A DNA stretch of 38,340 nucleotides from a virus: positions 1 to 38,340 of IMG/VR virus record IMGVR_UViG_3300034198_002577; one strand, written 5' to 3'. Below the pieces are notes generated by a model. It saw only the letters and a program-made list of their open reading frames with translations. It made no database searches and was not told the DNA's origin. Position numbers and translations under genes: made by a program. Shown piece after piece: positions 1-7,293 of the stretch; the stretch's first letter is position 1; each line of letters opens with the position of its first letter.

Positions 1-2015
1 GATGTCATTGCTTGAACAGTTCCAGCAGTTCCCTGACCCTTGATTCCAAAAGCATTATTGCCAACCATATGCTGACCATAACCAGTCTCTACGGCACTCT
101 GAGACGCTCCGAGCTGTGCTATGACTTCAGGATTAGGAAGTCCCTTAGCTTTAGCTGCTGCAAAAACTGAGTTATACATCTTGCTATAGAAGTCGCCCTG
201 ACTGCCACTAAATGGAGTGCTCTTTATATTTGTGTCAATTGGAGTCATACCACCCCCTCCACTAGATGGTGTAGTCCCCGGGGATATTCCAGACTGAGGT
301 GTTATACCTCCGCTATTGTTTATTGATGCTGATATTCTACCTAGCCCTGACATTCCACCTGTCGATCCGCCAGAAGAACTACCTGATGTTCCTCCAGAAG
401 TACCACCTACGGGATTATTTAAATTGTCATTTCCTGTATCGAATATGTAAGATTTAGCATTAAACTCTATGTTTCTTGCATTAAATTCTAAGCTTCTAAG
501 CGATAGTGATCCATCAGCCTCGAGTGGTATGATGAGTTCTTTTCCGTGAAGAGTAGCTGTATATCCACTCTCGGGACCATCCGATATACCACCCTCGCGA
601 AAGTATCTATAGTTCTCACCTCCTGGTCCTTCTAGAGGATCATTAGGAACAAAGTCTTCTCTCTTTAAATTCTTTATATCATTTAATTCTTTGCCTAAAG
701 CCTCTGTGTATTTTCTAATATCTTCTTCATCATTACTATCACCGAGGCCTGTCGCTACTAGAGCTTTCTTTATGCTAATTATAATCCAGTTTACCATATC
801 CTCTTCACTAGAGAAGTGATTTACAATCTCCACCGACGTCATAGCGGCTAGTAAACCAGCAATTAGTCCTGCTAAAGCACCGACACCGGCTCCAGCAGCC
901 GCGCCTACTAATGTTCCTATTAAACTATCTACAACTATAGCTACTGTAAACCCAACTGCAGCTAGTCCATACTCTCTAGTAAGTATTGCTATTTTCTTTA
1001 TAGAATCGTCTTTTAAATTCGGATCTTTATCCGCAGCTAGCGTTGCAATCTCTATTATAGTGACTATCGTGTCTTTTAAAAGTTCATAAGCAGCTACCCA
1101 CGTTAATACTTTTGCAGTTGCCCCAACGGCTTTTGGGACATACTTATTAAAAACACCAGGTGGCTTTCTAAACTCGGGAGTAGTAACTGGAGCAGCAGTC
1201 TTGGGTGGTGGAGGAGGCGCAACTCGTGTCCCGTGCGCATTTACATCTTCACCGGCAGCCAATCTTCTTTTTATAGACGGTCTATCCTCAAGCCCTAAGT
1301 CTGCCGCTGTAGCATCAGATATAATATGGCCGCCGCCTCTACCTTTATATTGATCAACCCAACGATCTAATTCTGGATTATATCTAAATCTTCCACTATC
1401 ATCAGTAATTTCATCAATCTTCTCAACTTGCTTCTCGACCTTAGCTGCATTATCCTTTGTAACCCTCTCGACCTGTGTAGGTTCTCTAGCCTTATTTTTA
1501 GCTTCTCTCTCTTTATAAGTTTTTTCGTTCTCTTCTTTTAGGTCTTTTTGTCTCTTTTCATTAGATTTCTTCTCTTCTTCTGCGTTTGTACGCTCTCTCT
1601 CACGCTCTTTTTCTCTCTCACGTTCTTTCTCGCGCTCTTTTTCTTCTTCTTTGGCTTTTTCTTCTTCTTTAGCTTTTTCTTTAGCTTTTTCTCTCTCTTT
1701 TAACTTATCTCTGAGCTTCGTGCCTAATATATCTAATAGGTTTTTACTATCATTTTCGGCATTATTGATAGAAGTTAAAATATCGACTGCCTGAACTTGC
1801 TTATTGACTATTTGTCTAAGAGTCTCATTTACAATTCTAAATGCCCCGACATAGTCCTGAGCATGATCATCCGCTTTTGTAAAAGTTCTCTTATTATCCT
1901 GAAATACCTGGTCAAATTTCTCAGTAACAACATTCAGAGACGCGTCTAGTGACGCCATTGACGTACTTACATCTGATAAAGTATCTTCATTAGCAGCAGC
2001 CTTAAAATTATCCAT
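1..2015 (-). CDS. Tail-associated coiled-coil protein with GH73-type glucosaminidase domain (C-terminus cut by window edge)
   Basis: This open frame starts with ATG at 2015, one base after the stop of the M15 gene, and runs off the left edge with 671 codons present. Residues 1-100 are helical. Residues about 100-175 are an extreme Lys/Glu/Arg coiled-coil. Two hydrophobic Gly/Ala-rich stretches follow at about 304-327 and 349-392, and a Gly/Ser linker at about 545-595. From about residue 605 it resembles the FlgJ/GH73 (LYZ2) family: FYSKMYNSVFAAAKAKGLP, then QSAVETGYG, where E643 sits at the family's catalytic glutamate, then NNAFGIKG. The family cleaves the glycan strand of peptidoglycan. Inference: a virion-associated hydrolase that opens the wall during DNA entry. 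The coiled-coil plus hydrophobic layout also fits a tape-measure-like role. It is the last gene visible in the left operon. Confidence 0.8.
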   Translation of the reverse strand, partial: MDNFKAAANEDTLSDVSTSMASLDASLNVVTEKFDQVFQDNKRTFTKADDHAQDYVGAFRIVNETLRQIVNKQVQAVDILTSINNAENDSKNLLDILGTKLRDKLKEREKAKEKAKEEEKAKEEEKEREKEREREKERERERTNAEEEKKSNEKRQKDLKEENEKTYKEREAKNKAREPTQVERVTKDNAAKVEKQVEKIDEITDDSGRFRYNPELDRWVDQYKGRGGGHIISDATAADLGLEDRPSIKRRLAAGEDVNAHGTRVAPPPPPKTAAPVTTPEFRKPPGVFNKYVPKAVGATAKVLTWVAAYELLKDTIVTIIEIATLAADKDPNLKDDSIKKIAILTREYGLAAVGFTVAIVVDSLIGTLVGAAAGAGVGALAGLIAGLLAAMTSVEIVNHFSSEEDMVNWIIISIKKALVATGLGDSNDEEDIRKYTEALGKELNDIKNLKREDFVPNDPLEGPGGENYRYFREGGISDGPESGYTATLHGKELIIPLEADGSLSLRSLEFNARNIEFNAKSYIFDTGNDNLNNPVGGTSGGTSGSSSGGSTGGMSGLGRISASINNSGGITPQSGISPGTTPSSGGGGMTPIDTNIKSTPFSGSQGDFYSKMYNSVFAAAKAKGLPNPEVIAQLGASQSAVETGYGQHMVGNNAFGIKGQGTAGTVQAMT

Positions 2016-2016
2016 G

Positions 2017-3969
2017 TTATCTTACTTCGTCGTGTCTATTATTATATTTTGGACTTATTGCTGGACCAAACCATACTGGATACATGGCGTGGGCGTCAGG
2101 TGGCTCGACTAAACCGACTACATTTGAGTCCCTTAGTTTAGCTGGAGCTCCTGGACCAGTTGGTGTTGATGGAGGAGATGATTTTACAGGAATAGTTGTT
2201 TGTGATGGAGCTGAGCTCGGTGTTGTTGAGCCAGACATAGATGTAGCTGTAGCGAGATTAGTACCCTGTGTTATAGTAGGCAATACAAAATTAGGTGTTT
2301 GTTGTGACTGAGTCTCTGTTCCGGATCCACCGGTTGAACTAGGAACAAATATATCTCCGGTTCCACCTTCATTTGGTGCAGCAGAGAAGTGCATTGGGTC
2401 TTTTACACTTTTCCAATTCATGCCCCAGCCTAAGCCAAAACTCTTTGCTACCATTCCTATTCCTGGAGGAAGAGTAGTCTTTGTCGAGCCATTTGGATTT
2501 TCACTTGGATTAATATCTAAAGCTGCTCCATATGCGTGCCAACTAGGTACAGAAGGATTATTAACATTTGGCCTGTTATTGTATCCCCCTAGCACCTTGA
2601 TATATCCAGGATTTGTGTTATCTAGATAGTCTACAAGGCCTTGGAATCTTTCCTTGTACTTTACCGCGACTTGAGCAGAGGCTCCTCCTTTAGACTTTAC
2701 AGTGGCAAGTTCAGGTTTAGGTACTGGGAAGAATCCACCCGGTGAATTATAACCACTTTCTGGTGTCGTTCCACTTCCAAAAGAACCAGGCTGTTCCGTA
2801 TCTTCACCTCCAGATTGTTTAAATAATATTCCATCTGCGTTAAAAGATATTTTCTCGGCATCTATCTTTAAGTCTCTATTTGAACTCTCGGAAGTTGTCT
2901 CGAGTTCCTCAAGAGCTGCACTCACGGTATTTACTGGCTTTTTATCATCTACACCCGCCTCAAACGATGGCTTAAGTTGACCTTCTTGGGTAGTATAGTC
3001 TGACATTCTCATAGCAAAGCTGCTTACGCCATACTTCTTTCCTATATTACTCTTATAAGAATTTAATATAGTGTCTAGACCTCCAGCCTTTGATTGCTGC
3101 TCGGAGTTCATATTGCTATATGTGCTTATAATCTCAGAAGATCCAGACTCAAACTCCCTCGTAGCAGCCATCTGTCTCTGCGCTGTATCATCAGATTGTA
3201 TAGAGGCAAGCCGTATATTTGTGTCTGCCCTCTCAGCGTCAGATCTTTTTTCTGGAACTTGAGGTGTTGGGATTACTGGAGGTGGTGGCTCTGCTATAGG
3301 AGGTGTGATATCAGATGCTGGAGTTATATCATTTGGCTTATTATCACCACTTAACCATTTTTGTATGTATGGAATTGCAGCTACAGCGCCTATACCTAAT
3401 AATCCACCTATAAATGCGGAAGCCATACTTCCACCAGAAGACGATGATCCAGAAGATGTACCACCTTTACTTAATATTTGTCCAAGTAGACCAAGCATCT
3501 TGGTCATTTGATTATTTAATTGAGCTAGTAGATTATTAGTCTCATTTAGCTGCTCTGAGACACCCTGCATACTATTGTCTAGCTTATCGCTAGCTCTATT
3601 CGTCTCAGATATATCTGTGTCTAGTTCTTTTAATAGACCTGAAAGTCTAGGGAACATAGTAGCGAATATTTTATTGTTTACTGCCCTAGCCGCCCTACCA
3701 AATGCTCCTAGTGCACCTCCTTCCTTTGTTGGAAGAGGTGTTTTAGTATTATCTTGCGATTTCGGCTGCTCTAGTTGTGCAGGCGCCTCTTGTTTCTTAG
3801 TGGCTTTGGACTCTTGAGCATCGGCTTGTTGTATAGCTATTTGCTCTTTGATAGTGTCGGCCATTCCACCGCCTATCTTATTATTGAGTTCGTCTACTAC
3901 GTGACCCTCGTCAGTTATAGAGTACTTTCGTCCTAACCAGTTAATACTATTTGGGTCTTTACTGGCCAT
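2017..3969 (-). CDS. Tail-associated protein with M15 peptidase domain
   Basis: A 650-residue protein. The N-terminal 100 residues are polar and Gln/Lys-rich. Residues about 118-165 are coiled-coil-like (many Asn, Leu and Asp). A Gly/Ser linker leads to a hydrophobic stretch at about 180-207 (ASAFIGGLLGIGAVAAIPYI). Residues about 430-530 match the M15 (VanY / L-Ala-D-Glu endopeptidase) family: GGYNNRP, SWHAYGAALDINP and DPMHF give the expected zinc ligands H478, D485 and H527. The last 120 residues are Ser/Thr/Pro-rich linker. The family hydrolyses peptide bonds of peptidoglycan cross-links. The start overlaps the holin gene by 11 bases, suggesting coupled translation. Adjacency to a holin would fit an endolysin, but the length and the coiled-coil and hydrophobic segments fit a virion protein better. 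Confidence 0.85.
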   Translation of the reverse strand: MASKDPNSINWLGRKYSITDEGHVVDELNNKIGGGMADTIKEQIAIQQADAQESKATKKQEAPAQLEQPKSQDNTKTPLPTKEGGALGAFGRAARAVNNKIFATMFPRLSGLLKELDTDISETNRASDKLDNSMQGVSEQLNETNNLLAQLNNQMTKMLGLLGQILSKGGTSSGSSSSGGSMASAFIGGLLGIGAVAAIPYIQKWLSGDNKPNDITPASDITPPIAEPPPPVIPTPQVPEKRSDAERADTNIRLASIQSDDTAQRQMAATREFESGSSEIISTYSNMNSEQQSKAGGLDTILNSYKSNIGKKYGVSSFAMRMSDYTTQEGQLKPSFEAGVDDKKPVNTVSAALEELETTSESSNRDLKIDAEKISFNADGILFKQSGGEDTEQPGSFGSGTTPESGYNSPGGFFPVPKPELATVKSKGGASAQVAVKYKERFQGLVDYLDNTNPGYIKVLGGYNNRPNVNNPSVPSWHAYGAALDINPSENPNGSTKTTLPPGIGMVAKSFGLGWGMNWKSVKDPMHFSAAPNEGGTGDIFVPSSTGGSGTETQSQQTPNFVLPTITQGTNLATATSMSGSTTPSSAPSQTTIPVKSSPPSTPTGPGAPAKLRDSNVVGLVEPPDAHAMYPVWFGPAISPKYNNRHDEVR

Positions 3970-4507
3970 TTATCTTTGCCAACTTTTCTTGTCCACGCAT
4001 GAAGCTTGTGACACCAAGAATTGCGCCAAATGCCAAGTGAATTAATCCACCATTGGATAATGTTAGGCTTTGCCATGGAGCATAGGTAAATTGTACACCT
4101 AGGCCCTTAAATATAACAGGTAAGAACATAGTAATTAGTGGGAATCCTATAAAGTCCATGAAGCATATTCCCATATAGAGCCATCCCATTGCTGGGCGCC
4201 AATATGCCTTTACCCAATGCTCATCTTGGTTATCTAGTTGTTGCTCTACAATCTCTTTATCAATGGCAGTTTGTGCTAGACCCACAGATGCCTGGGCCTG
4301 CGCAGTAGCTTGAACAGAAGCCATTTGAACAGTCTGTTGTGCCATAACTGAAGAGTTTTGGTTATTGTTATTCACATCAATTACTGTAACTGCTGGTGCA
4401 GGAGCTGGCGCGGGTGCGGGTGCAACTGGAGCAGGAGCTGGCGCGGGTGCGGGTGCAACTGGAGCAGGATCAGTATTTTGATCATCTGGTTTTGCAAATT
4501 TAGCCAT
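3959..4507 (-). CDS. Holin-like membrane protein (3TM / GTA-holin type)
   Basis: A 182-residue protein. The N-terminal third is an Ala/Pro-rich linker built from a duplicated 33-base unit. A Gln/Ala-rich helical stretch follows, then the motif WVKAYWRPAMGWLYMG and hydrophobic segments at about 100-135 and 152-170, ending in a short basic tail. The WRP motif followed by three closely packed helices resembles the GTA_holin_3TM family, which permeabilises the inner membrane. The ATG at 4507 was chosen over one nine codons upstream (4534) because it has a strong AGAGGA ribosome site and overlaps the -1 frame stop at 4500-4502 in the common ATGGCTAA arrangement. It lies between the gp26 frameshift region and the M15 hydrolase. 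A holin role is inferred from topology and motif. Confidence 0.75.
   Translation of the reverse strand: MAKFAKPDDQNTDPAPVAPAPAPAPAPVAPAPAPAPAPAVTVIDVNNNNQNSSVMAQQTVQMASVQATAQAQASVGLAQTAIDKEIVEQQLDNQDEHWVKAYWRPAMGWLYMGICFMDFIGFPLITMFLPVIFKGLGVQFTYAPWQSLTLSNGGLIHLAFGAILGVTSFMRGQEKLAKINGQ
4398..4463. repeat. Two perfect tandem copies of a 33-base unit
   Basis: Copies lie at 4398-4430 and 4431-4463, and the first six bases recur at 4464-4469. The unit encodes the Ala-Pro-Val linker near the N-terminus of the holin-like protein. It is locally far more GC-rich than its surroundings. Confidence 0.9.
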
Positions 4508-4687
4508 TCGCCTGTTTCCTCTGTTCTTCGACATCTTTCAGGTGTCGCATTATCATCTCTACGTAGAGGTCGCGCTCGAATGGTATAAGATTCTCTACTT
4601 CATTTATTGAGTATTTATGGTGCTGAGCCAATGAGAATATTGTTGTATAGTAATTCTCTAGATTATTGTGGTTCAGCGCAATGTAAA
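4500..4687 (-). CDS. -1 frame extension of gp26 (gp51-like tail assembly segment), no start codon of its own
   Basis: A 61-codon open stretch in the -1 frame relative to gp26, from the T-run at 4685-4691 to a TAA at 4500-4502. A TGA lies just upstream in this frame. No ATG or GTG occurs before residue 43, so independent initiation is unlikely. The product is coding-like: LAQHHKYSINEVENLIPFER, then DLYVEMIMRHLKDVEEQR and a charged tail. This HH-(K/W)(Y/W)S...E...PFER.(L/I)YV pattern is familiar from short proteins just after gp26 in T4-like phages and resembles C-terminal parts of tail assembly chaperones. Slippage at the T-run would add this segment to the first 231 residues of gp26, giving a 292-residue fusion. 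The frame and conservation-like content are seen directly. The fusion is inferred. Confidence 0.75.
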
Positions 4688-5377
4688 AAAATCAGATAGT
4701 GTCGTTAACTCGATCTCCCTGTCGCTTCCCTTTAAATTCTTATATTTTATAATATAAGACATCTTTGGCTGATTTGACATAAATTCTCTGACCTGCTCGA
4801 ATGTCTTAACATCTAGATTCTCTAAATATTCACCTATTTCTTTTAATGTATATTGAGAGCAGTCATAGACTTCATCACCCTCATAGATCTTATCAACACA
4901 TCTTACTATAAGCTGAAAGAATGCCTCATTTCCGGACTCTAGGAATTCCTTATCTTCGTATAGAGTTATCTTTGGATATTTTAACTGTATTCCAGAAGTG
5001 CTAGTGATCTTTATAATATTTTTTACATTTTCTGGAAATATAATATTGATTTTTTTCAGGTTAATATCAAAGTCATAGATCTTCTCGTCTTCTTTATCTT
5101 TATAAGATACCTTGACGGTATCATTTACTGAGTTAGCGCGTATCTGAATAAACAAATACTCGAGATCAAATAATGATAATATATCGATATCAAAATCATC
5201 TAATATGCAGTTATTAACGACCTGTTTTATTGAAAGAAGTATATCACTTTCTTGGTCACTGTCTTTTGCCATTAATAAAATCTTTTCTTCTTTAACAAGA
5301 AAAGGCCTAAAGTTTAATTTTTGCTTAGTGCTTGGAACTTCTAGCACAAATTGTGGATAGGATGTTTTTGGTAACAT
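4673..5377 (-). CDS. gp26: gp26-like baseplate/tail assembly protein (T4_baseplate family)
   Basis: A 234-residue protein resembling the T4_baseplate family (T4 gp26, 208 residues). The N-terminal pattern is typical: LPKTSYPQFVLEVPSTKQ, then FRPFLVKEEKILLMAKDS. Residues about 70-130 form a beta-rich middle part and the remainder is helical. A good CTGGAG ribosome site precedes the ATG at 5377. The frame ends with DFFTLR-stop, and a run of seven T residues directly precedes the last three codons, which is where the -1 frame begins. In T4 the product acts in baseplate hub assembly. The architecture here is like the lambda G/GT tail assembly chaperone pair, where most ribosomes make the short form and some make the fusion. 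Confidence 0.85.
   Translation of the reverse strand: MLPKTSYPQFVLEVPSTKQKLNFRPFLVKEEKILLMAKDSDQESDILLSIKQVVNNCILDDFDIDILSLFDLEYLFIQIRANSVNDTVKVSYKDKEDEKIYDFDINLKKINIIFPENVKNIIKITSTSGIQLKYPKITLYEDKEFLESGNEAFFQLIVRCVDKIYEGDEVYDCSQYTLKEIGEYLENLDVKTFEQVREFMSNQPKMSYIIKYKNLKGSDREIELTTLSDFFTLR
4685..4691 (-). promoter_or_regulatory. Candidate -1 ribosomal frameshift site (T TTT TTT)
   Basis: On the minus strand the gp26 codons read GAT TTT TTT ACA, which gives a heptamer T TTT TTT in the frame required for tandem -1 slippage. A -1 shift leads straight into the 61-codon frame ending at 4500. The gp26 stop follows only nine bases after the run. A weak stem GAGAAT/ATTCTC (4653-4658 with 4633-4638) begins about 27 bases downstream, farther than usual for a stimulator. 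The same frame change could also come from polymerase slippage adding one U. Confidence 0.7.
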
Positions 5378-5399
5378 AATATACTCCAGTTAAATATAA

Positions 5400-6188
5400 T
5401 TAAAAGTTTGGATCTAGTGTTTGATCTGCAAATCCATAAGAACCGCGTTGGCTATATGCAGTGTTATAACCATAATCTGATGACCCACTAATTAAACTCG
5501 TTAATGCACTTCCTACAACATATCCTGCTGATGATGGAGATGAGAATGCTCTTACAAGAGTGTCAAAATTAATACCACCACCTCCACCAGTGATGTCCAC
5601 TTGATCTACTGACCAATTCTTAAATGTAAATCCAACTGTCACTTTCATCAGTGAGTTATTATTACCCCAGTCCAAGTTAATATCATTTAGACTATTAGGA
5701 AATGCGTCATAGAACGTGACTTGCTTTGTTAATAGACCATAGTTATCAAAAACAAATATATCGATGTCACTAACATAATCATCTTTATAGTTTGTCGTAT
5801 AAGTTGGAACAGAATAGTTTAATAGTGTTCCTGTAAAGTCAACAACTGATGTCATCCAAGCATAGAAATATCTATAGATCGATCCATTAGAATCGGCTAG
5901 AAATGTAAAACTAGTGTCTGTAAACTGGGCATTAAAAGGCATCTTTTCATTGACACCTAGGCCATATCTCCTTACATCATTTGTCTGTAATAAAACGCCC
6001 GGGAGTCTTGCCTGCTCAGCTCTAAATTGTATAAGTCTCTCAATACCATTAACGTCAATACCTGCACCCCTATTCCATACAGTCTCTCTGATTAATTGAG
6101 GCGATGACATGACTATGAAGAACTTATTGTTCTGCAATACTCCATATCTAGCTATATTTGAGTTAAAAGATGATATGTTAAATGCCAT
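5400..6188 (-). CDS. gp54: gp54/gp19-type tail tube protein (probable baseplate tail-tube initiator)
   Basis: A 262-residue protein with the contractile-tail tube fold signature: FFIVMSSPQLIRETVWNRG, then RLIQFRAEQARLPGVLLQTN, a YGLG..EKMPFN.QF.DTSFTF strand pair, YRYFYAWM, and a late TFYDAFPNSLNDINLDWG. The last 55 residues are Gly/Ser/Tyr-rich. T4 gp54 (320 residues) and the tail tube gp19 (163 residues) share this fold. The length, the position beside gp26, and the presence of gp48 across the junction favour gp54, which sits on the hub and primes tube polymerisation. A tube subunit or paralogue cannot be excluded. The ATG at 6188 overlaps the preceding stop by one base (TAATG). Confidence 0.75.
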   Translation of the reverse strand: MAFNISSFNSNIARYGVLQNNKFFIVMSSPQLIRETVWNRGAGIDVNGIERLIQFRAEQARLPGVLLQTNDVRRYGLGVNEKMPFNAQFTDTSFTFLADSNGSIYRYFYAWMTSVVDFTGTLLNYSVPTYTTNYKDDYVSDIDIFVFDNYGLLTKQVTFYDAFPNSLNDINLDWGNNNSLMKVTVGFTFKNWSVDQVDITGGGGGINFDTLVRAFSSPSSAGYVVGSALTSLISGSSDYGYNTAYSQRGSYGFADQTLDPNF

Positions 6189-6793
6189 TATCTTACCTTA
6201 CTGAGAGAGTCTTTGTAAATGCTCGCCGCAGTTGATTTCTTAAATCTCTGAAGCGGTAGCATCAGTGCAGTGTCCCAATTCTTAGGCTGCACATATAGGT
6301 ATTTATTGCCCTGCACGTGATCCCACAAATAATGCTTCAAGCAAGGTGCAAAGTGCTTAAACTTTGATGAGCTCTGTAAGATCTCATAAGATATTCTCAA
6401 TTTAGTCGAGTCGTCATACTTCTTGTTATTAGCAGTTTGGTATAATGCATCCATTAGCTTTGCCCTCAACATAGGAGGCAAATAGTGAAGGTTAATCCCC
6501 AAGAATCCATCCGACTTAAATCCAATTGGAAATACCAATGGAAACGTATCATAGAATGGTAGAGTATCTTTGTGCTTTGGATCATAAAAGAACATATACA
6601 TCTTACCGATCGACTTAATATCGATCTTATTGACGACATTATCCTTATCGGTCATTAGTCTCTCTGGCTTTACATTACGCGAAGACAGATCGCTCGCCGA
6701 GTTCCTGTACCAGTCACGGGCATCCTGAGTCTGATTAGGTGTTATACCGGAGTCAGATCCACCAGCTGCAATTTGTGTGAAATAATTTGCCAT
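6188..6793 (-). CDS. Conserved T4-like phage protein of unknown function
   Basis: A 201-residue protein. The N-terminal 50 residues are polar and look disordered. The core has IGKMYMFFYDPKHKDTLPFY, then DTFPLVFPIGFKSDGFLGIN and LHYLPPMLRAKLMDAL. The C-terminal third is basic with several aromatic residues (YLYVQPKNWDTALMLPLQRF). The pattern feels familiar from hypothetical proteins next to gp4 in marine T4-like phages, but I cannot name its function. In T4 the genes around gene 4 act in head completion and DNA end protection, so a role in head completion or the head-tail joint is possible from context only. The start overlaps the gp4 stop by one base (TGATG), so translation is probably coupled. 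Confidence 0.8.
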   Translation of the reverse strand: MANYFTQIAAGGSDSGITPNQTQDARDWYRNSASDLSSRNVKPERLMTDKDNVVNKIDIKSIGKMYMFFYDPKHKDTLPFYDTFPLVFPIGFKSDGFLGINLHYLPPMLRAKLMDALYQTANNKKYDDSTKLRISYEILQSSSKFKHFAPCLKHYLWDHVQGNKYLYVQPKNWDTALMLPLQRFKKSTAASIYKDSLSKVR

Positions 6794-7236
6794 CAGAAGT
6801 TTATATTTAACTCTCTCTCGGTAAAGATATGGAAGCTCCAGTTTCTGTCCTCACAGAATGCCTTTGCAGCCTCCCACTTAGCATTATTTATTCCCCATGT
6901 ATAGACCTCGTTTATGTACCTCTTAGTAGCTTTCTTTTGTATAATTGGAGGAACTGTCTGGGATGATGGCTTTATTTCAATTACAGCAATCTCGATCTTT
7001 CCATCAGAATTCTTCTTCTTAACATAGAAGTCAGGAAAGTATCTGTGTATACGCCCGTCCACGGGAGACCTATATGGTATACAAAACTCTTCAGAAGACC
7101 ACTGTATGATATCTTTATGACTATCCAGATACATCATTAGCTTGAGTTCCCAGCTGGATCTATAAATGATGTTAGCCGGGTCACCCTTGTATTTATCGGG
7201 ATGTTTAGGCTTAAAGTATCCCTTGTGTGTCTTCAT
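6793..7236 (-). CDS. gp4: gp4-like head completion protein (TnsA-like nuclease fold)
   Basis: A protein of 147 residues from the ATG at 7236, close to T4 gp4 (about 150). The match is clear: KGYFKPKHPDKYKGDPANII, then YRSSWELKLMMYLD, WSSEEFCIPYRSPVDGRIHR, YFPDFYVK and VIEIKPSSQT. The E...D...E.K residues resemble the restriction-like nuclease core of the TnsA family. In T4 the protein finishes filled heads before tail joining. A longer in-frame version starting at GTG 7275 would add 13 residues. That GTG lies upstream of the predicted late transcript start near 7270 and has no ribosome site, so 7236 is preferred, although its own ribosome site is weak. This is the first gene of the left operon. 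Confidence 0.9.
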   Translation of the reverse strand: MKTHKGYFKPKHPDKYKGDPANIIYRSSWELKLMMYLDSHKDIIQWSSEEFCIPYRSPVDGRIHRYFPDFYVKKKNSDGKIEIAVIEIKPSSQTVPPIIQKKATKRYINEVYTWGINNAKWEAAKAFCEDRNWSFHIFTERELNINF

Positions 7237-7254
7237 AAGATTGACCAATTTGCC

Positions 7255-7262
7255 TATAAATA
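7255..7262 (+). promoter_or_regulatory. T4-type late promoter, rightward
   Basis: An exact TATAAATA, the T4 late promoter element recognised by the gp55-type sigma factor. With T4 spacing, transcription would begin near 7268, about 26 bases before the gp48 ATG. An AAGG ribosome site lies within that leader. Confidence 0.75.
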
Positions 7263-7275
7263 AACTATCAAACAC

Positions 7276-7283
7276 TATTTATA
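7276..7283 (-). promoter_or_regulatory. T4-type late promoter, leftward
   Basis: The minus strand reads exact TATAAATA at 7283-7276. With T4 spacing the start would be near 7270, giving a leader of about 34 bases to the gp4 ATG at 7236. The element faces the rightward promoter, with 13 bases between the two octamers. Confidence 0.75.
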
Positions 7284-7293
7284 AGGTAAAAGT

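Noticed and set aside
2084-3817. Several plus-strand open frames opposite the M15 gene
   Set aside because: They are antisense shadows of Ser/Pro/Gly-rich codons, without ribosome sites or recognisable products.
4508-4534. Upstream start of the holin-like gene at 4534
   Set aside because: The downstream ATG at 4507 has a better AGAGGA site and the typical ATGGCTAA overlap.
4358-4588. Cys/Trp-rich plus-strand open frame
   Set aside because: It is the antisense of the Ala/Pro linker of the holin gene. The repeated CGCNWSRSWRG pattern comes from the 33-base duplication.
7237-7275. N-terminal extension of gp4 to GTG 7275
   Set aside because: The GTG would lie upstream of the predicted leftward transcript start and lacks a ribosome site. 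T4 gp4 begins at the shorter position.
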